Origin: Halieaceae bacterium UBA4452 | GTDB lineage: Bacteria > Pseudomonadota > Gammaproteobacteria > Pseudomonadales > Halieaceae | Length of the DNA: 26,043 bases | Assembly (NCBI GenBank): GCA_002389505.1 | Contig: DGPA01000003.1 | Coordinates: 1-26,043 of the forward strand | Direction of reading: 5' to 3' | Shown: positions 1 to 7,134 of the stretch, piece by piece | Position numbering within the stretch: the first letter of the stretch is position 1 | How the letters are laid out: every line of letters begins with the position of its first letter | Program-made: the position numbers and the translations under genes | The notes under the pieces: generated by a model | Databases searched by the model: none | What the model was told of the DNA's origin: nothing | Seen by the model: only the letters and a program-made list of their open reading frames with translations

Positions 1-717
1 TTACGAGGCAACCTCGACCTCACGTAATTTCGACGCTTTAGCATAAGGCAACGCACGCTGATGCACGACTCGACGGACCTTACTGGGTTTTGGCAGGATA
101 ACGTCAAGGTGCCCGCGCCAGCGCGCCGGGTTGCTGTCTTCCCGAAGCTTGGTCGTGATCGCGTAGTCCAGAATGCGCTCAATCCGCCCCTGCACGCGTT
201 TGGCCGTCTCCGTCTTCTCCGTCCAGATGGGTGAAAGCACCGATAACACGTCCTCAGTGGATAATTCATGCACTGGCGTCTCGCCGATCAGGGGATATGC
301 GTGCTTTTCCAGGGTATTGGTCCATTGCTGTGCGTGCTTGCGGTTACTCCAGGCTGGCGCCTGCTGATCGATATAGGCGGTGGCGACTAATTTGAACGTG
401 CTCGCCCTACGCTGCTCGCGCGCGGCCGCGATCTCTGACTGAGCAGCAACTGCTGCCTTTTGGCGGTGACGAACGGCCAAGGGATCGATGCCCTCTAGGC
501 GCACCAGTTTTCGTGCTTCGTCTCGCCGGATCCGCGCCTGTGCGAGAGTGACGGCAGGATACCCGCCCAGCCCAAGGTCGCGACGCCGACCATCCATTTG
601 ATAGCGATAGATCCAACTCTTACTCCCACCTTTAGCTACAGCGAGATATAGCCCGTCGCCATCACCGTACAAGCCACGAGTCTCGGCCTTGTCCACGTCT
701 CTTGGGGTTAGCGACAC
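1..717 (-). pseudogene. Truncated tyrosine integrase (N-terminal part only)
   Basis: This 238-residue reading frame matches the N-terminal half of P4-type tyrosine integrases. Residues 1-90 are the DUF4102-like arm-binding domain (GLYGDGDGLYLAV, then a conserved GGYPAVTLAQAR stretch). Residues 105-200 are the core-binding helical domain. It ends at ALPYAKASKLREVEVAS followed by TAA, where full-length members (about 400 residues) continue into the catalytic domain. That domain's Arg/His/Arg/Tyr residues are absent from the frame. The GTG start at 717 has GGAG six bases upstream. The frame points away from tRNA-Asp, whose 3' end is 176 bases away, as expected for an island integrase beside its attachment site. 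The stop falls at the window edge, so a frameshifted catalytic remnant could lie to the left. It is probably inactive. Confidence 0.85.
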
Positions 718-832
718 ACGATACTCCGTTCACCCAGCATTGCTCTTCCCATCATTTACCCAACACTTAAAACGAAGCATAGTGTAAGGAAATGAAACAG
801 TCGAGGGTTTTAATTGCGTAGAAATGCGGCTT

Positions 833-851
833 TGTAGATAGAATATCTACA
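833..851. repeat. Perfect 8-bp palindrome between integrase remnant and tRNA-Asp
   Basis: Arms TGTAGATA (833-840) and TATCTACA (844-851) are separated by GAA. The site lies in the 176-bp gap between the integrase start and the tRNA-Asp 3' end. There is no T-tract on either side, so it is not a convincing terminator. It could be an operator or a recombinase/excisionase site of the former element. Function is unproven. Confidence 0.4.
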
Positions 852-893
852 GCTTCAAGGTATTTCAGAATGTTTCACTACGATACAGAAAAG

Positions 894-970
894 TGGCGGA
901 GCGGACGGGACTCGAACCCGCGACCCCCGGCGTGACAGGCCGGTATTCTAACCAACTGAACTACCGCTCC
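894..970 (-). tRNA. tRNA-Asp (GTC)
   Basis: This is a full cloverleaf on the minus strand, 77 nt including an encoded CCA. The acceptor stem GGAGCGG pairs with CCGCTCC, followed by discriminator G and CCA. The T-loop is GTTCGAGTC-like. The anticodon loop reads CTGTCAC with anticodon GTC. It is the second gene of a two-tRNA transcript after tRNA-Val. Its 3' end faces the integrase remnant, making it the likely integration target. Queuosine is normally installed at G34 of this tRNA, and the queuosine gene queD lies nearby in divergent orientation. Confidence 0.97.
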
Positions 971-1031
971 AGGTAGACGATGCTCGAAGCACCGGTTGCT
1001 GCATGCCGACCATTAACCCAAAAGGAGTAAA

Positions 1032-1107
1032 TGGTGGGTGATGACGGGATCGAACCGCCGACCCTCTGCTTGTAAGGCAGATGCTCTCCCAGCTGAGCTA
1101 ATCACCC
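1032..1107 (-). tRNA. tRNA-Val (TAC)
   Basis: This is a 76-nt minus-strand cloverleaf with encoded CCA. The acceptor stem GGGTGAT pairs with ATCACCC, then discriminator A and CCA. The D-arm is TAGCTCAGCTGGGAGAGC and the T-loop is GTTCGATCC. The anticodon is TAC, reading valine GUN codons. It is the first gene of the Val-Asp transcript, about ten bases downstream of the expected transcription start of the promoter at 1124-1151. Confidence 0.97.
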
Positions 1108-1123
1108 CACACAGGAGTCGCGC

Positions 1124-1151
1124 ATTATAAAGAGGAAGTTCAAGCTGTCAA
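1124..1151 (-). promoter_or_regulatory. Sigma-70 promoter of the tRNA-Val/tRNA-Asp operon
   Basis: On the minus strand, a perfect -35 TTGACA (1151-1146) and a perfect -10 TATAAT (1129-1124) are separated by 16 bases. A GC-rich discriminator, GCGCGAC, follows directly, as is usual for stable-RNA promoters under stringent control. The predicted start falls about 10 bases before tRNA-Val. Confidence 0.88.
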
Positions 1152-1254
1152 CGATTTCACAAACCTTTTTTAGCGGCCTATGGTATCAAGGTGTACACTG
1201 CGCCGCCTAAACACAACCGCTATGCCACAACCGATTTTTCATGAGGACGCTGAC

Positions 1255-1611
1255 GTGGAGCTTTATAAAGATTTTAGATTCGAGGCCGCGCACAGATTGC
1301 CCAACGTACCCGAAGGGCACAAATGCGCTCGCCTGCATGGGCACTCCTTCTTTGTGCGTCTTACGATTACCGGTGATGTTGACCCGGTCACCGGTTGGCT
1401 CATGGATTTCGATGACATCAAGCAAGCGTTCGAGCCACTGCTTGAACAGCTTGATCATCACTACCTCAATGACATAGCTGGACTGGAAAACCCCACCAGC
1501 GAGTTACTCGCCCAATGGATTTGGTCGCGCCTCAAACCAGCGCTTGCCCAGTTGTCAGCGGTTGAAATTCGCGAGACCTGTACAGTCGGTTGCGTCTACA
1601 AAGGCGATTAA
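1255..1611 (+). CDS. queD: 6-carboxy-5,6,7,8-tetrahydropterin synthase QueD
   Basis: QueD converts 7,8-dihydroneopterin triphosphate to 6-carboxytetrahydropterin, the second step toward preQ0 and queuosine, in the cytoplasm. The product closely resembles E. coli QueD throughout. FEAAHRLP and RLHGHS provide the zinc histidines. The Cys of HKCARLHGHS is the expected catalytic cysteine. LDHHYLND and ENPTSE are also conserved, with the terminal Glu/Cys motif ETCTVGC. I chose the GTG at 1255 because GAGGA at 1243-1247 is seven bases upstream and the 118-residue product has the usual length. In-frame ATG codons at 1180 and 1222 lack a ribosome binding site and would add residues absent from E. coli QueD. 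It is transcribed divergently from the tRNA operon. No preQ1 riboswitch was seen upstream. Confidence 0.95.
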   Translation: MELYKDFRFEAAHRLPNVPEGHKCARLHGHSFFVRLTITGDVDPVTGWLMDFDDIKQAFEPLLEQLDHHYLNDIAGLENPTSELLAQWIWSRLKPALAQLSAVEIRETCTVGCVYKGD

Positions 1612-1962
1612 TCACGCTCAAGCACCCCAAACCTGCGTAGTCGCAAGCCCAAACGCGCGTCGATGGCTGTCGCTGAGCACTGCTCACCCCTGCACTGTTA
1701 TGCACAAGGCCGATTAAAAAGGTCATTACTGGCGAGTTAGCGTATTATAACGTCAGACTACTAGAGAACAACTTTATATCCTATTGTTTTTAATCACTTT
1801 TATGGTAATGGTTAAATTTTAACCACTTTGAGTCAGATGGGTAGCTACCGTGACTGACGAGCCAGTTAACCAAATTACCCACCAAATTATCCACAGGTTC
1901 TGTGGAAACATTTCATCAAATGTAGTCAGTTTTCCTCCGGCTCCAACGTAGTCTCGGGGCAG
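1612..1962. other. 351-bp non-coding stretch with palindromes and a DnaA-box-like repeat
   Basis: This lies between the convergent ends of queD and the esterase gene, with no credible gene. It holds three things. One is a palindrome with 8-bp arms, TGGTTAAA (1809-1816) and TTTAACCA (1818-1825). The second is a 12-bp tandem repeat, ACCAAATTACCC (1869-1880) and ACCAAATTATCC (1881-1892). The second copy runs into a consensus DnaA box TTATCCACA (1887-1895). The third is a smaller palindrome with arms TCCACAG (1890-1896) and CTGTGGA (1900-1906). No T-tract terminator was seen for either flanking gene. Confidence 0.55.
1887..1895 (+). promoter_or_regulatory. Consensus DnaA box (isolated)
   Basis: TTATCCACA matches the strongest DnaA box exactly. 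It sits at the end of a 12-bp tandem repeat and inside a small palindrome (1890-1906). A looser partner, TTACCCACC, is one repeat upstream. There is no dnaA, dnaN or AT-rich unwinding array here, so this is not a replication origin. At most it is a DnaA titration or regulatory site. Confidence 0.35.
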
Positions 1963-2730
1963 CTAGCGCAAAAACGCGACTACCTGCCGATTGAAGCACT
2001 GCGCTTGCTCTGCATGTAGCCAGTGCCCCGCGTTATCGATCGTCTCCAATCGATAATGAGGAAATAGGCGAGCAATATGTCGCTCATGCTCAGCTTTCAC
2101 ATAATCAGACAGGGCCCCACGAAGGAAGAGCGTGTCTCCCGCAAAAGGCCCGTCGGCATGCAGGGCCTCGCTAAGCCGGGCGTAGGCCTCGCTAAGTCCC
2201 TCGCGATTGAGCTGCCAGCGGAAAACATTCCCCTCATCACGTTTGAGGCTAAGCAATAGAAATTGCACAACGGCTTCATCGTCGACGGTTTCTCGCAGGA
2301 TATCGGCTGCATCGCGCCGCGAGGAGCAGTTTTGCAGGGCTACATTAGCCAATCCCTTTAAAACCGACTGGTGGGAAGGTGCATAGGCGAGAGGGGCGAT
2401 ATCAGCCACCACCAGTTTCCTCACTCGATCCGGCTCGGTCAGTGCCAACTGCATAGCCACTTTGCCCCCCAGAGAATGACCGACAACATGCGCGTTAGGA
2501 AGCTGTTGCTCAGTCATCCAAGATGCAACGGCCTGAGCATAGCCCTGTATACTCGCCCGCTCGCTCCAAAAAGAGCGGCCATGATCAGGCAAGTCGAGGC
2601 TATATACTGTAAATTCTTCGCACAAGGCTCTAGCGATACTCGCTAAATTACTGCCCTGACCAAAAAGACCGTGAAGCAGCACGACATTTGGGCCATTTCC
2701 AAGCACACTAGCGTGTAATCGGTTATCCAT
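1963..2730 (-). CDS. Alpha/beta-fold hydrolase, YbfF-like esterase
   Basis: This 255-residue cytoplasmic alpha/beta hydrolase resembles E. coli YbfF, an esterase active on short acyl esters and acyl-CoA thioesters. The oxyanion-hole motif LLHGLFG is at residues 18-24. The nucleophile elbow GHSLGG places Ser at 86. VVADIAP carries Asp110, the acid position in YbfF-type enzymes, and AGHWLHAE carries His235. Length and motif spacing match the family, and nothing looks damaged. The ATG start is preceded by AGGACAG and CAGG. It is divergent from the lipoprotein gene at 2785, and a 54-bp gap holds both promoters. The physiological substrate cannot be read from the sequence. Confidence 0.88.
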   Translation of the reverse strand: MDNRLHASVLGNGPNVVLLHGLFGQGSNLASIARALCEEFTVYSLDLPDHGRSFWSERASIQGYAQAVASWMTEQQLPNAHVVGHSLGGKVAMQLALTEPDRVRKLVVADIAPLAYAPSHQSVLKGLANVALQNCSSRRDAADILRETVDDEAVVQFLLLSLKRDEGNVFRWQLNREGLSEAYARLSEALHADGPFAGDTLFLRGALSDYVKAEHERHIARLFPHYRLETIDNAGHWLHAEQAQCFNRQVVAFLR

Positions 2731-2784
2731 TACCTGCTGTCCTTTGTTAGCATGGTCTGACTGTTTATCGAAGGGAATCTTGCT

Positions 2785-3603
2785 ATGTCCAACACACTGA
2801 GTCCAAGCTGGGGCGTTTATTGGCGTCTTACGACCATTCTACCGTTAATCCTCATGCTGTTGGGTTGCGCCACATCAGGTGGCGGCGGCTTCAATGACAC
2901 CACACGCAGCAACGATCTCAAAGCCGATCTACTGGCCACATCGAACTTAACTGATGTCGTCGTTGCCCATGTCAATCTCGGCGCACCATCACGCAATTAT
3001 GTGGCACGCGCCGAACCAAGAATCGATGCGCAGGTAGCAAACTACTTGAGAAACCATGGCTATAAAGTCCATCCCCAGCGGGAGTTTAGCCAGCGTTGGG
3101 AGAACGCTAAACTCATATATGGCGACCCTATTGACCCCACCACGGGCCGAGTCAACCGCAAGACCTTCGCGCTAATGGTCACCGCAGTACGCGACCAAAT
3201 GCGCGAGCAGACCAGCATAAATACCATCGTCTTCACCGACTTGATCGAACGCGAAGTCTATATTGCCTCAGGCATGAATCGCGTTGCCCGCTTTGACGGC
3301 GTCAGTCGCAAGCCCTCCTTGCGAGGTGCAGGTAGTGGAGTCACCTCAGAGTTCGACTGGGGAGCACCTGTGGCCGCTATTTCCATTCAGATTGGCGTGT
3401 ACAATTTAGATCTAGAGCAAGTATTCCTAGGCATTGGTGGCATTGACCTGTCTGATGCTATCGACACACGTTCGGGTCGAGGCTTTGTTCGTCGCAAGGA
3501 TATACTCGACAACGAGACCTTCATTGAAGAGGGCTTACAGCTCGCCATGCATCCGCTCATTGCGATGAATAATTGGCCTGGCCAAAGGCCCGAAGGCGAG
3601 TAA
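2785..3603 (+). CDS. Putative lipoprotein of unknown function
   Basis: I do not recognise the family. A type II signal peptide is clear: a basic residue at 14, hydrophobic residues 15-27 and lipobox LLGC with Cys28. A Gly/Ser-rich linker follows, so the mature protein should be a membrane-anchored periplasmic or outer-membrane lipoprotein. The remaining 240 or so residues look like a soluble alpha/beta domain with no repeats or obvious catalytic motif. The start has GAAGGGA upstream. It is divergent from the esterase gene and convergent with the HupE-like gene, whose stop is three bases from this one, so it is probably transcribed alone. Confidence 0.75.
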   Translation: MSNTLSPSWGVYWRLTTILPLILMLLGCATSGGGGFNDTTRSNDLKADLLATSNLTDVVVAHVNLGAPSRNYVARAEPRIDAQVANYLRNHGYKVHPQREFSQRWENAKLIYGDPIDPTTGRVNRKTFALMVTAVRDQMREQTSINTIVFTDLIEREVYIASGMNRVARFDGVSRKPSLRGAGSGVTSEFDWGAPVAAISIQIGVYNLDLEQVFLGIGGIDLSDAIDTRSGRGFVRRKDILDNETFIEEGLQLAMHPLIAMNNWPGQRPEGE

Positions 3604-3606
3604 GTC

Positions 3607-4587
3607 TTAGTAACCTAACACGGTAGCACCACGCTCAATGCACCACATAACGCTGAGCACACCCAGCAATAATACCGGTGACTGACTCAGCGCCGGGTGA
3701 CTGCTGATAGCCCACCGACCAAGGAAGCGACCCAGCAGCAGCAGAATGCCAATAAACGCTAACTGCCCCAGCTCAATCCCCACATTGAAAAACAGCAGTG
3801 CCAGGGGCAGATTGGTTTGTGGTAATCCTGTGTCCGTTAATGCACCAGCGAACCCCATACCATGTAATAACCCAAATCCACCCGCCAACACCCAGGGCCA
3901 GCGCCACAACCGGGACTGGCCTGAAGGGCGAGTCAGTTCAACGGCGAGCACAAAAATGGACAGCGCAATGAGGAACTCAACCGCGTCCACGGGGTAACTC
4001 AGTACGCCCAACGTTACCAGCGCCAGCGTGACGCTGTGCCCGCCAGTAAAGGCAGTAATGGTAACAACGAGCCGCCTTCCACCACTGACTAACAGCAATA
4101 GGCCCATCACAAATAGCAGATGGTCCGGGCCACCCCAAATATGCTCGGCGCCGAGTACCGTGTAACGACCAACGACCGATAAAGGGTCGGCCTCCTCGGG
4201 AACAACAAAGCTCGCCCGCCCTTCGGTGAGTACCGCCTGATGATTGATGCTCTCCTGCAGTATCAGAGTCAGTAACGCCGACGCCTGATTGGCAGCAAGG
4301 CCAGTGACGGCAATCGGACGACCCACTAATCCACCTTCACACCGATGAGTACTCTGCTTCAACTGACCGCTGCCCTCCAGCAAGAAGGGTGATTCGTCGA
4401 GCAGGACACAGTGCTTCGGTAATTGGGGCTCAAGAGGCACATTACTGACCTGTTGAACCGGAGTCTTCCAGCGCACAGAAAAATCACCCGACGGCAGCTC
4501 CTCTATGCGTAAAGACGACGGCGCAAAGCGGTGCGCAAACACCACTGCGGGGATCAGTAGAAGCAGTAACAGACACCAGCGACTCAC
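3607..4587 (-). CDS. HupE/UreJ-family integral membrane protein
   Basis: This 326-residue protein has a signal peptide (1-18), a periplasmic beta-rich domain of about 120 residues, and a C-terminal hydrophobic half with roughly six or seven membrane segments. The membrane half begins with the family signature GAEHIWGGPDHLLFVMG. It continues with TAFTGGHSVTLAL and GLLHGMGFAGAL, whose His residues suggest metal handling. HupE and UreJ proteins are linked to nickel uptake, but this long form occurs without hydrogenase or urease genes and its substrate is unknown. The GTG start overlaps the stop of the parvulin-like gene as GTGA (4584-4587), so the two are translationally coupled. No nickel enzyme is encoded in this window. 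Confidence 0.85.
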   Translation of the reverse strand: MSRWCLLLLLLIPAVVFAHRFAPSSLRIEELPSGDFSVRWKTPVQQVSNVPLEPQLPKHCVLLDESPFLLEGSGQLKQSTHRCEGGLVGRPIAVTGLAANQASALLTLILQESINHQAVLTEGRASFVVPEEADPLSVVGRYTVLGAEHIWGGPDHLLFVMGLLLLVSGGRRLVVTITAFTGGHSVTLALVTLGVLSYPVDAVEFLIALSIFVLAVELTRPSGQSRLWRWPWVLAGGFGLLHGMGFAGALTDTGLPQTNLPLALLFFNVGIELGQLAFIGILLLLGRFLGRWAISSHPALSQSPVLLLGVLSVMWCIERGATVLGY

Positions 4588-5537
4588 GAGCGACGCACCT
4601 CATAAGCCATCATCAAGGCGTCAACCTCGGCGTTGAGTACGGTTTGCTCACGGGCTGACGTTAACTGCCACTGTATTTCCCCGCGTACTTCCTCAAACGA
4701 TTGACGAGAGGCGGGCCGATAGTCCTCAATAAACACAACGTGTGCGCCGAATACTGAGGGAATGACCCCCAACCAACCCAACTGCCCGTCCTGTACACGC
4801 GCTTTCAGCGCCGCGCTGAAGTCACGCCCAAATCGGCTATTAATATCTGTCCAGCGAACCTCGTTAAATCGATAACCCTCAAGAAAAGCCGTCCCCAACT
4901 GGAGGGCTTGTTGAGGATCGAGCTGCTGACGCTGAATCTCCATGAAGACGCGCTGGGCCTGATCAACATCAACGCCACCAAGAAAAACATGGGCAAAGGA
5001 AATGCGCGCGGGCGCCATAAACTGCTCGGTATTAGCGTTAAAAAAAAGCCTGAGCTCTTCTTCAGGAATAACCGTCAATCTGGCAGAGGCGACTAACCAC
5101 TGCTCCATCATTTGAATGAGCCGCCTGCGGATAACCTCATCGGTCAGGTGCATATTGAGCGACAAACCTCGTGCTATCCGCTCAGTGTGGGAAAGATTGT
5201 CATCGGGAAATAGAAATAACATGTTGCGAATAATGCGCTGGATAACCGCTGAATCTTCGCGGTACAACTGCGCCTTAACCGCTTCCCGAAACAGCACCTC
5301 GTCTCGCAGTTCGCGGTCAATAAAGCGCTCCATTTGCTCCGAATTGGGCGACTCACCAACCATTTGTGCATACCCGTTAACCAAGAGCTGAAGCCGTGCG
5401 GGGCTCGGAGGTCCGAGTACGGGTGCGGGCGAGGGAAACCACACCAATAGCTGCCAATACAAGGCGGTACCCAAGACAATAAAGTGCAGCCACGGCGGGC
5501 CAGGCAACCAGCGCTGGGTAAAAAAAGAGGGGTTCAT
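4584..5537 (-). CDS. Membrane-anchored parvulin-type peptidyl-prolyl isomerase-like protein
   Basis: This 317-residue protein has one N-terminal membrane segment (about 17-35). A helical SurA/PpiD-like chaperone region follows (about 60-165, including FIDRELRDEVLFREA). The C-terminal domain has the parvulin layout: PARISFAHVFLG, a helix, FGRDF and DGQLGWLGVIPSVFGAHVVFIED. It should act in the periplasm as a folding helper or holdase. Some usual parvulin residues are altered, so isomerase activity is uncertain. It starts three bases after the stop of the dienoyl-CoA isomerase gene and overlaps the HupE-like gene by four bases. Coupling to HupE suggests a role in assembling or maturing that membrane protein or its cargo, which is inference. 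Confidence 0.82.
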   Translation of the reverse strand: MNPSFFTQRWLPGPPWLHFIVLGTALYWQLLVWFPSPAPVLGPPSPARLQLLVNGYAQMVGESPNSEQMERFIDRELRDEVLFREAVKAQLYREDSAVIQRIIRNMLFLFPDDNLSHTERIARGLSLNMHLTDEVIRRRLIQMMEQWLVASARLTVIPEEELRLFFNANTEQFMAPARISFAHVFLGGVDVDQAQRVFMEIQRQQLDPQQALQLGTAFLEGYRFNEVRWTDINSRFGRDFSAALKARVQDGQLGWLGVIPSVFGAHVVFIEDYRPASRQSFEEVRGEIQWQLTSAREQTVLNAEVDALMMAYEVRRS

Positions 5538-5540
5538 CGC

Positions 5541-6359
5541 CTAGTCTTCAAAGTGACCAACACGCTTTTCTACAGTAGCTGCCATCGCTTCTTGCACATC
5601 CACTTTGCTCATCATTCCCGCATTCCACAAGGCGACATATTCAAGTCCATCCTCCACCGAATGATCTCGAGTATAGTTAATCACTTGCTTGGTACCCCGG
5701 ATGGCAAGCGGTGATTTCCCGGCAATCTGTTTGGCAACGGTTCGAACACCCGCATAGAGCGCCTCACGATCGTCAAATACGCAATTGACTAATCCCGCTG
5801 CGAGAGCTTCATCAGCCCACATAAAGCGGCCAGTGTAGGCCAACTCCCTGACCAGACCTTCCGATATAAGACTGGGTAAGTTTTGCAGCGTCCCGACATC
5901 GGCGACAATACCGATGTCTATTTCCTTCACGCAGAACTTAGCGCTGGCATCGACATAGCGCATGTCCGCGTAACAGGTCATATCTATGGCCCCACCAATA
6001 ATCGCACCATGCATAGCAGCAAGCACCGGCTTCCTGCAGTCTCGCAACGCTTTAATATTGGTTTGCAGGCTCCGGACATGCGTGACAAACATTTCGCTAG
6101 CACGCGCGGGGTCTTCATGTTCAATCAAAATATCTTGGAACATGGCCAAATCAATGCCCGCGCAGAAATGTTTGCCCGCACCGGACAAAATAACCACTCG
6201 AACCTCCGAGCAGCGATCAGCCCATTCAAATGCCTGCTGCAACTCCACCCACATAGCGGCGTTCATTGCGTTGGCGTGTTCCGGACGATTGAGCTGAATA
6301 TCAAGAATATTATCCGCGCAATCGAGGGCCAAGGTAGAAAACACCGGTACATCGGTCAT
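5541..6359 (-). CDS. Crotonase-superfamily enzyme, Delta3,5-Delta2,4-dienoyl-CoA isomerase type
   Basis: This 272-residue crotonase fold most resembles ECH1-type dienoyl-CoA isomerases, which shift conjugated double bonds so that odd-position unsaturated fatty acids can enter beta-oxidation. The oxyanion-hole regions are SGAGKHFCAGIDL (59-71) and MHGAIIGGAIDM (116-127). The three acidic residues of rat dienoyl-CoA isomerase (Asp176, Glu196, Asp204) have counterparts with the same spacing: Asp126 in GGAIDM, Glu146 in VKEIDIG and Asp154 in VADVG. A plain hydratase would carry Glu at other positions. The ATG has AGGAG six bases upstream. It is the first gene of a tight three-gene run with the parvulin-like and HupE-like genes. 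A generic enoyl-CoA hydratase is the alternative call. Confidence 0.85.
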   Translation of the reverse strand: MTDVPVFSTLALDCADNILDIQLNRPEHANAMNAAMWVELQQAFEWADRCSEVRVVILSGAGKHFCAGIDLAMFQDILIEHEDPARASEMFVTHVRSLQTNIKALRDCRKPVLAAMHGAIIGGAIDMTCYADMRYVDASAKFCVKEIDIGIVADVGTLQNLPSLISEGLVRELAYTGRFMWADEALAAGLVNCVFDDREALYAGVRTVAKQIAGKSPLAIRGTKQVINYTRDHSVEDGLEYVALWNAGMMSKVDVQEAMAATVEKRVGHFED

Positions 6360-6518
6360 GACATGCTCCTCTTTTTCGTTTCTTCAGTCATTAGGGATTA
6401 CGGAACACCAGTCGCCTGAGAACTATCCCTCAACCCTCGTCAACACCGGTGAGTAGGGAGCCGGTAAAGAGGCTCACTGTACTGATGATGAATGGCCTTC
6501 AAGGGTAGCTTACTCCGG

Positions 6519-7085
6519 CTAAAAATGGCTAATAAAGTTGTTGCTGGACTCATTAGGCAGCGCTTTGCGAGGACCTTCAGGGGAGCCCACATATAAAAAA
6601 CCGATCACCTCATCGGCAGGCGCCCCGCCTAACGCGGAAATGACTATGGGATCTCGGGCCATTGCACCGGTTCGCCACATAGTGGCGTAACCTATCGATT
6701 CCGACGCCAATGACATGCCGTACAACGCGGTAGCAACAGCTGCCACCTGTTCGCCACGCGGTACCTTTGGATGCTGTTGATAGTTGAGCAAGCCAGCAAT
6801 GATGAGCGGCGCACGCAAGGGCGATGCCCGGACCTTCGTTAGCTGCGCGTCGTCCGCTTGGGGATGTCGAAGTGCCAATGACTCGGCAAAAAGTTCGCCG
6901 AGTCGCTGCCGCGCGTCACCGGCGACAACCACAAAACGCCAGGGCCGCAGTCGTCCATGATCGGGCGCCCGTAGACCGGCTTGCAAGATGAGATGTAACT
7001 CATCGTCTTGCGGCCCCGGCGCACTGAGTCGCGAGTGAGAGTTTCGTTTAAGGAGGGCATCGATAACCGACATGAATTGATCCAT
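6519..7085 (-). CDS. Nitroreductase-family flavoprotein, YdjA-like
   Basis: This 188-residue protein resembles E. coli YdjA, the minimal FMN-dependent nitroreductase. RNSHSRL near the N-terminus and LQAGLRAPDHGRLRPWRFVVV (about 35-55) form the FMN-phosphate and dimer-interface motif. KVRASPLRAPLIIAG and the MWRTGAMARDP loop also match. It is a cytoplasmic NAD(P)H oxidoreductase whose natural substrate is unknown. It lies 49 bases downstream of the ketoacyl synthase gene on the same strand, so co-transcription is likely. No strong ribosome binding site precedes the ATG at 7085, and an alternative start is Met5. The 159 bases after it contain competing short stems but no clear terminator. Confidence 0.88.
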   Translation of the reverse strand: MDQFMSVIDALLKRNSHSRLSAPGPQDDELHLILQAGLRAPDHGRLRPWRFVVVAGDARQRLGELFAESLALRHPQADDAQLTKVRASPLRAPLIIAGLLNYQQHPKVPRGEQVAAVATALYGMSLASESIGYATMWRTGAMARDPIVISALGGAPADEVIGFLYVGSPEGPRKALPNESSNNFISHF

Positions 7086-7134
7086 GGTTGCGTGAACACG
7101 CTATAGGATAGCAAGTCCACGGCCCCTGTGAATA

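Noticed and set aside
1152..1254. preQ1 riboswitch upstream of queD
   Set aside because: I could not find the small stem-loop with the A-rich tail that defines preQ1 classes.
1532..1726. 64-residue minus-strand reading frame overlapping the queD 3' end
   Set aside because: It overlaps a certain gene on the opposite strand, has no ribosome binding site and its composition is not protein-like.
1887..1906. Replication origin
   Set aside because: Only one exact DnaA box is present, with no dnaA/dnaN/gyrB neighbours and no AT-rich 13-mer array.
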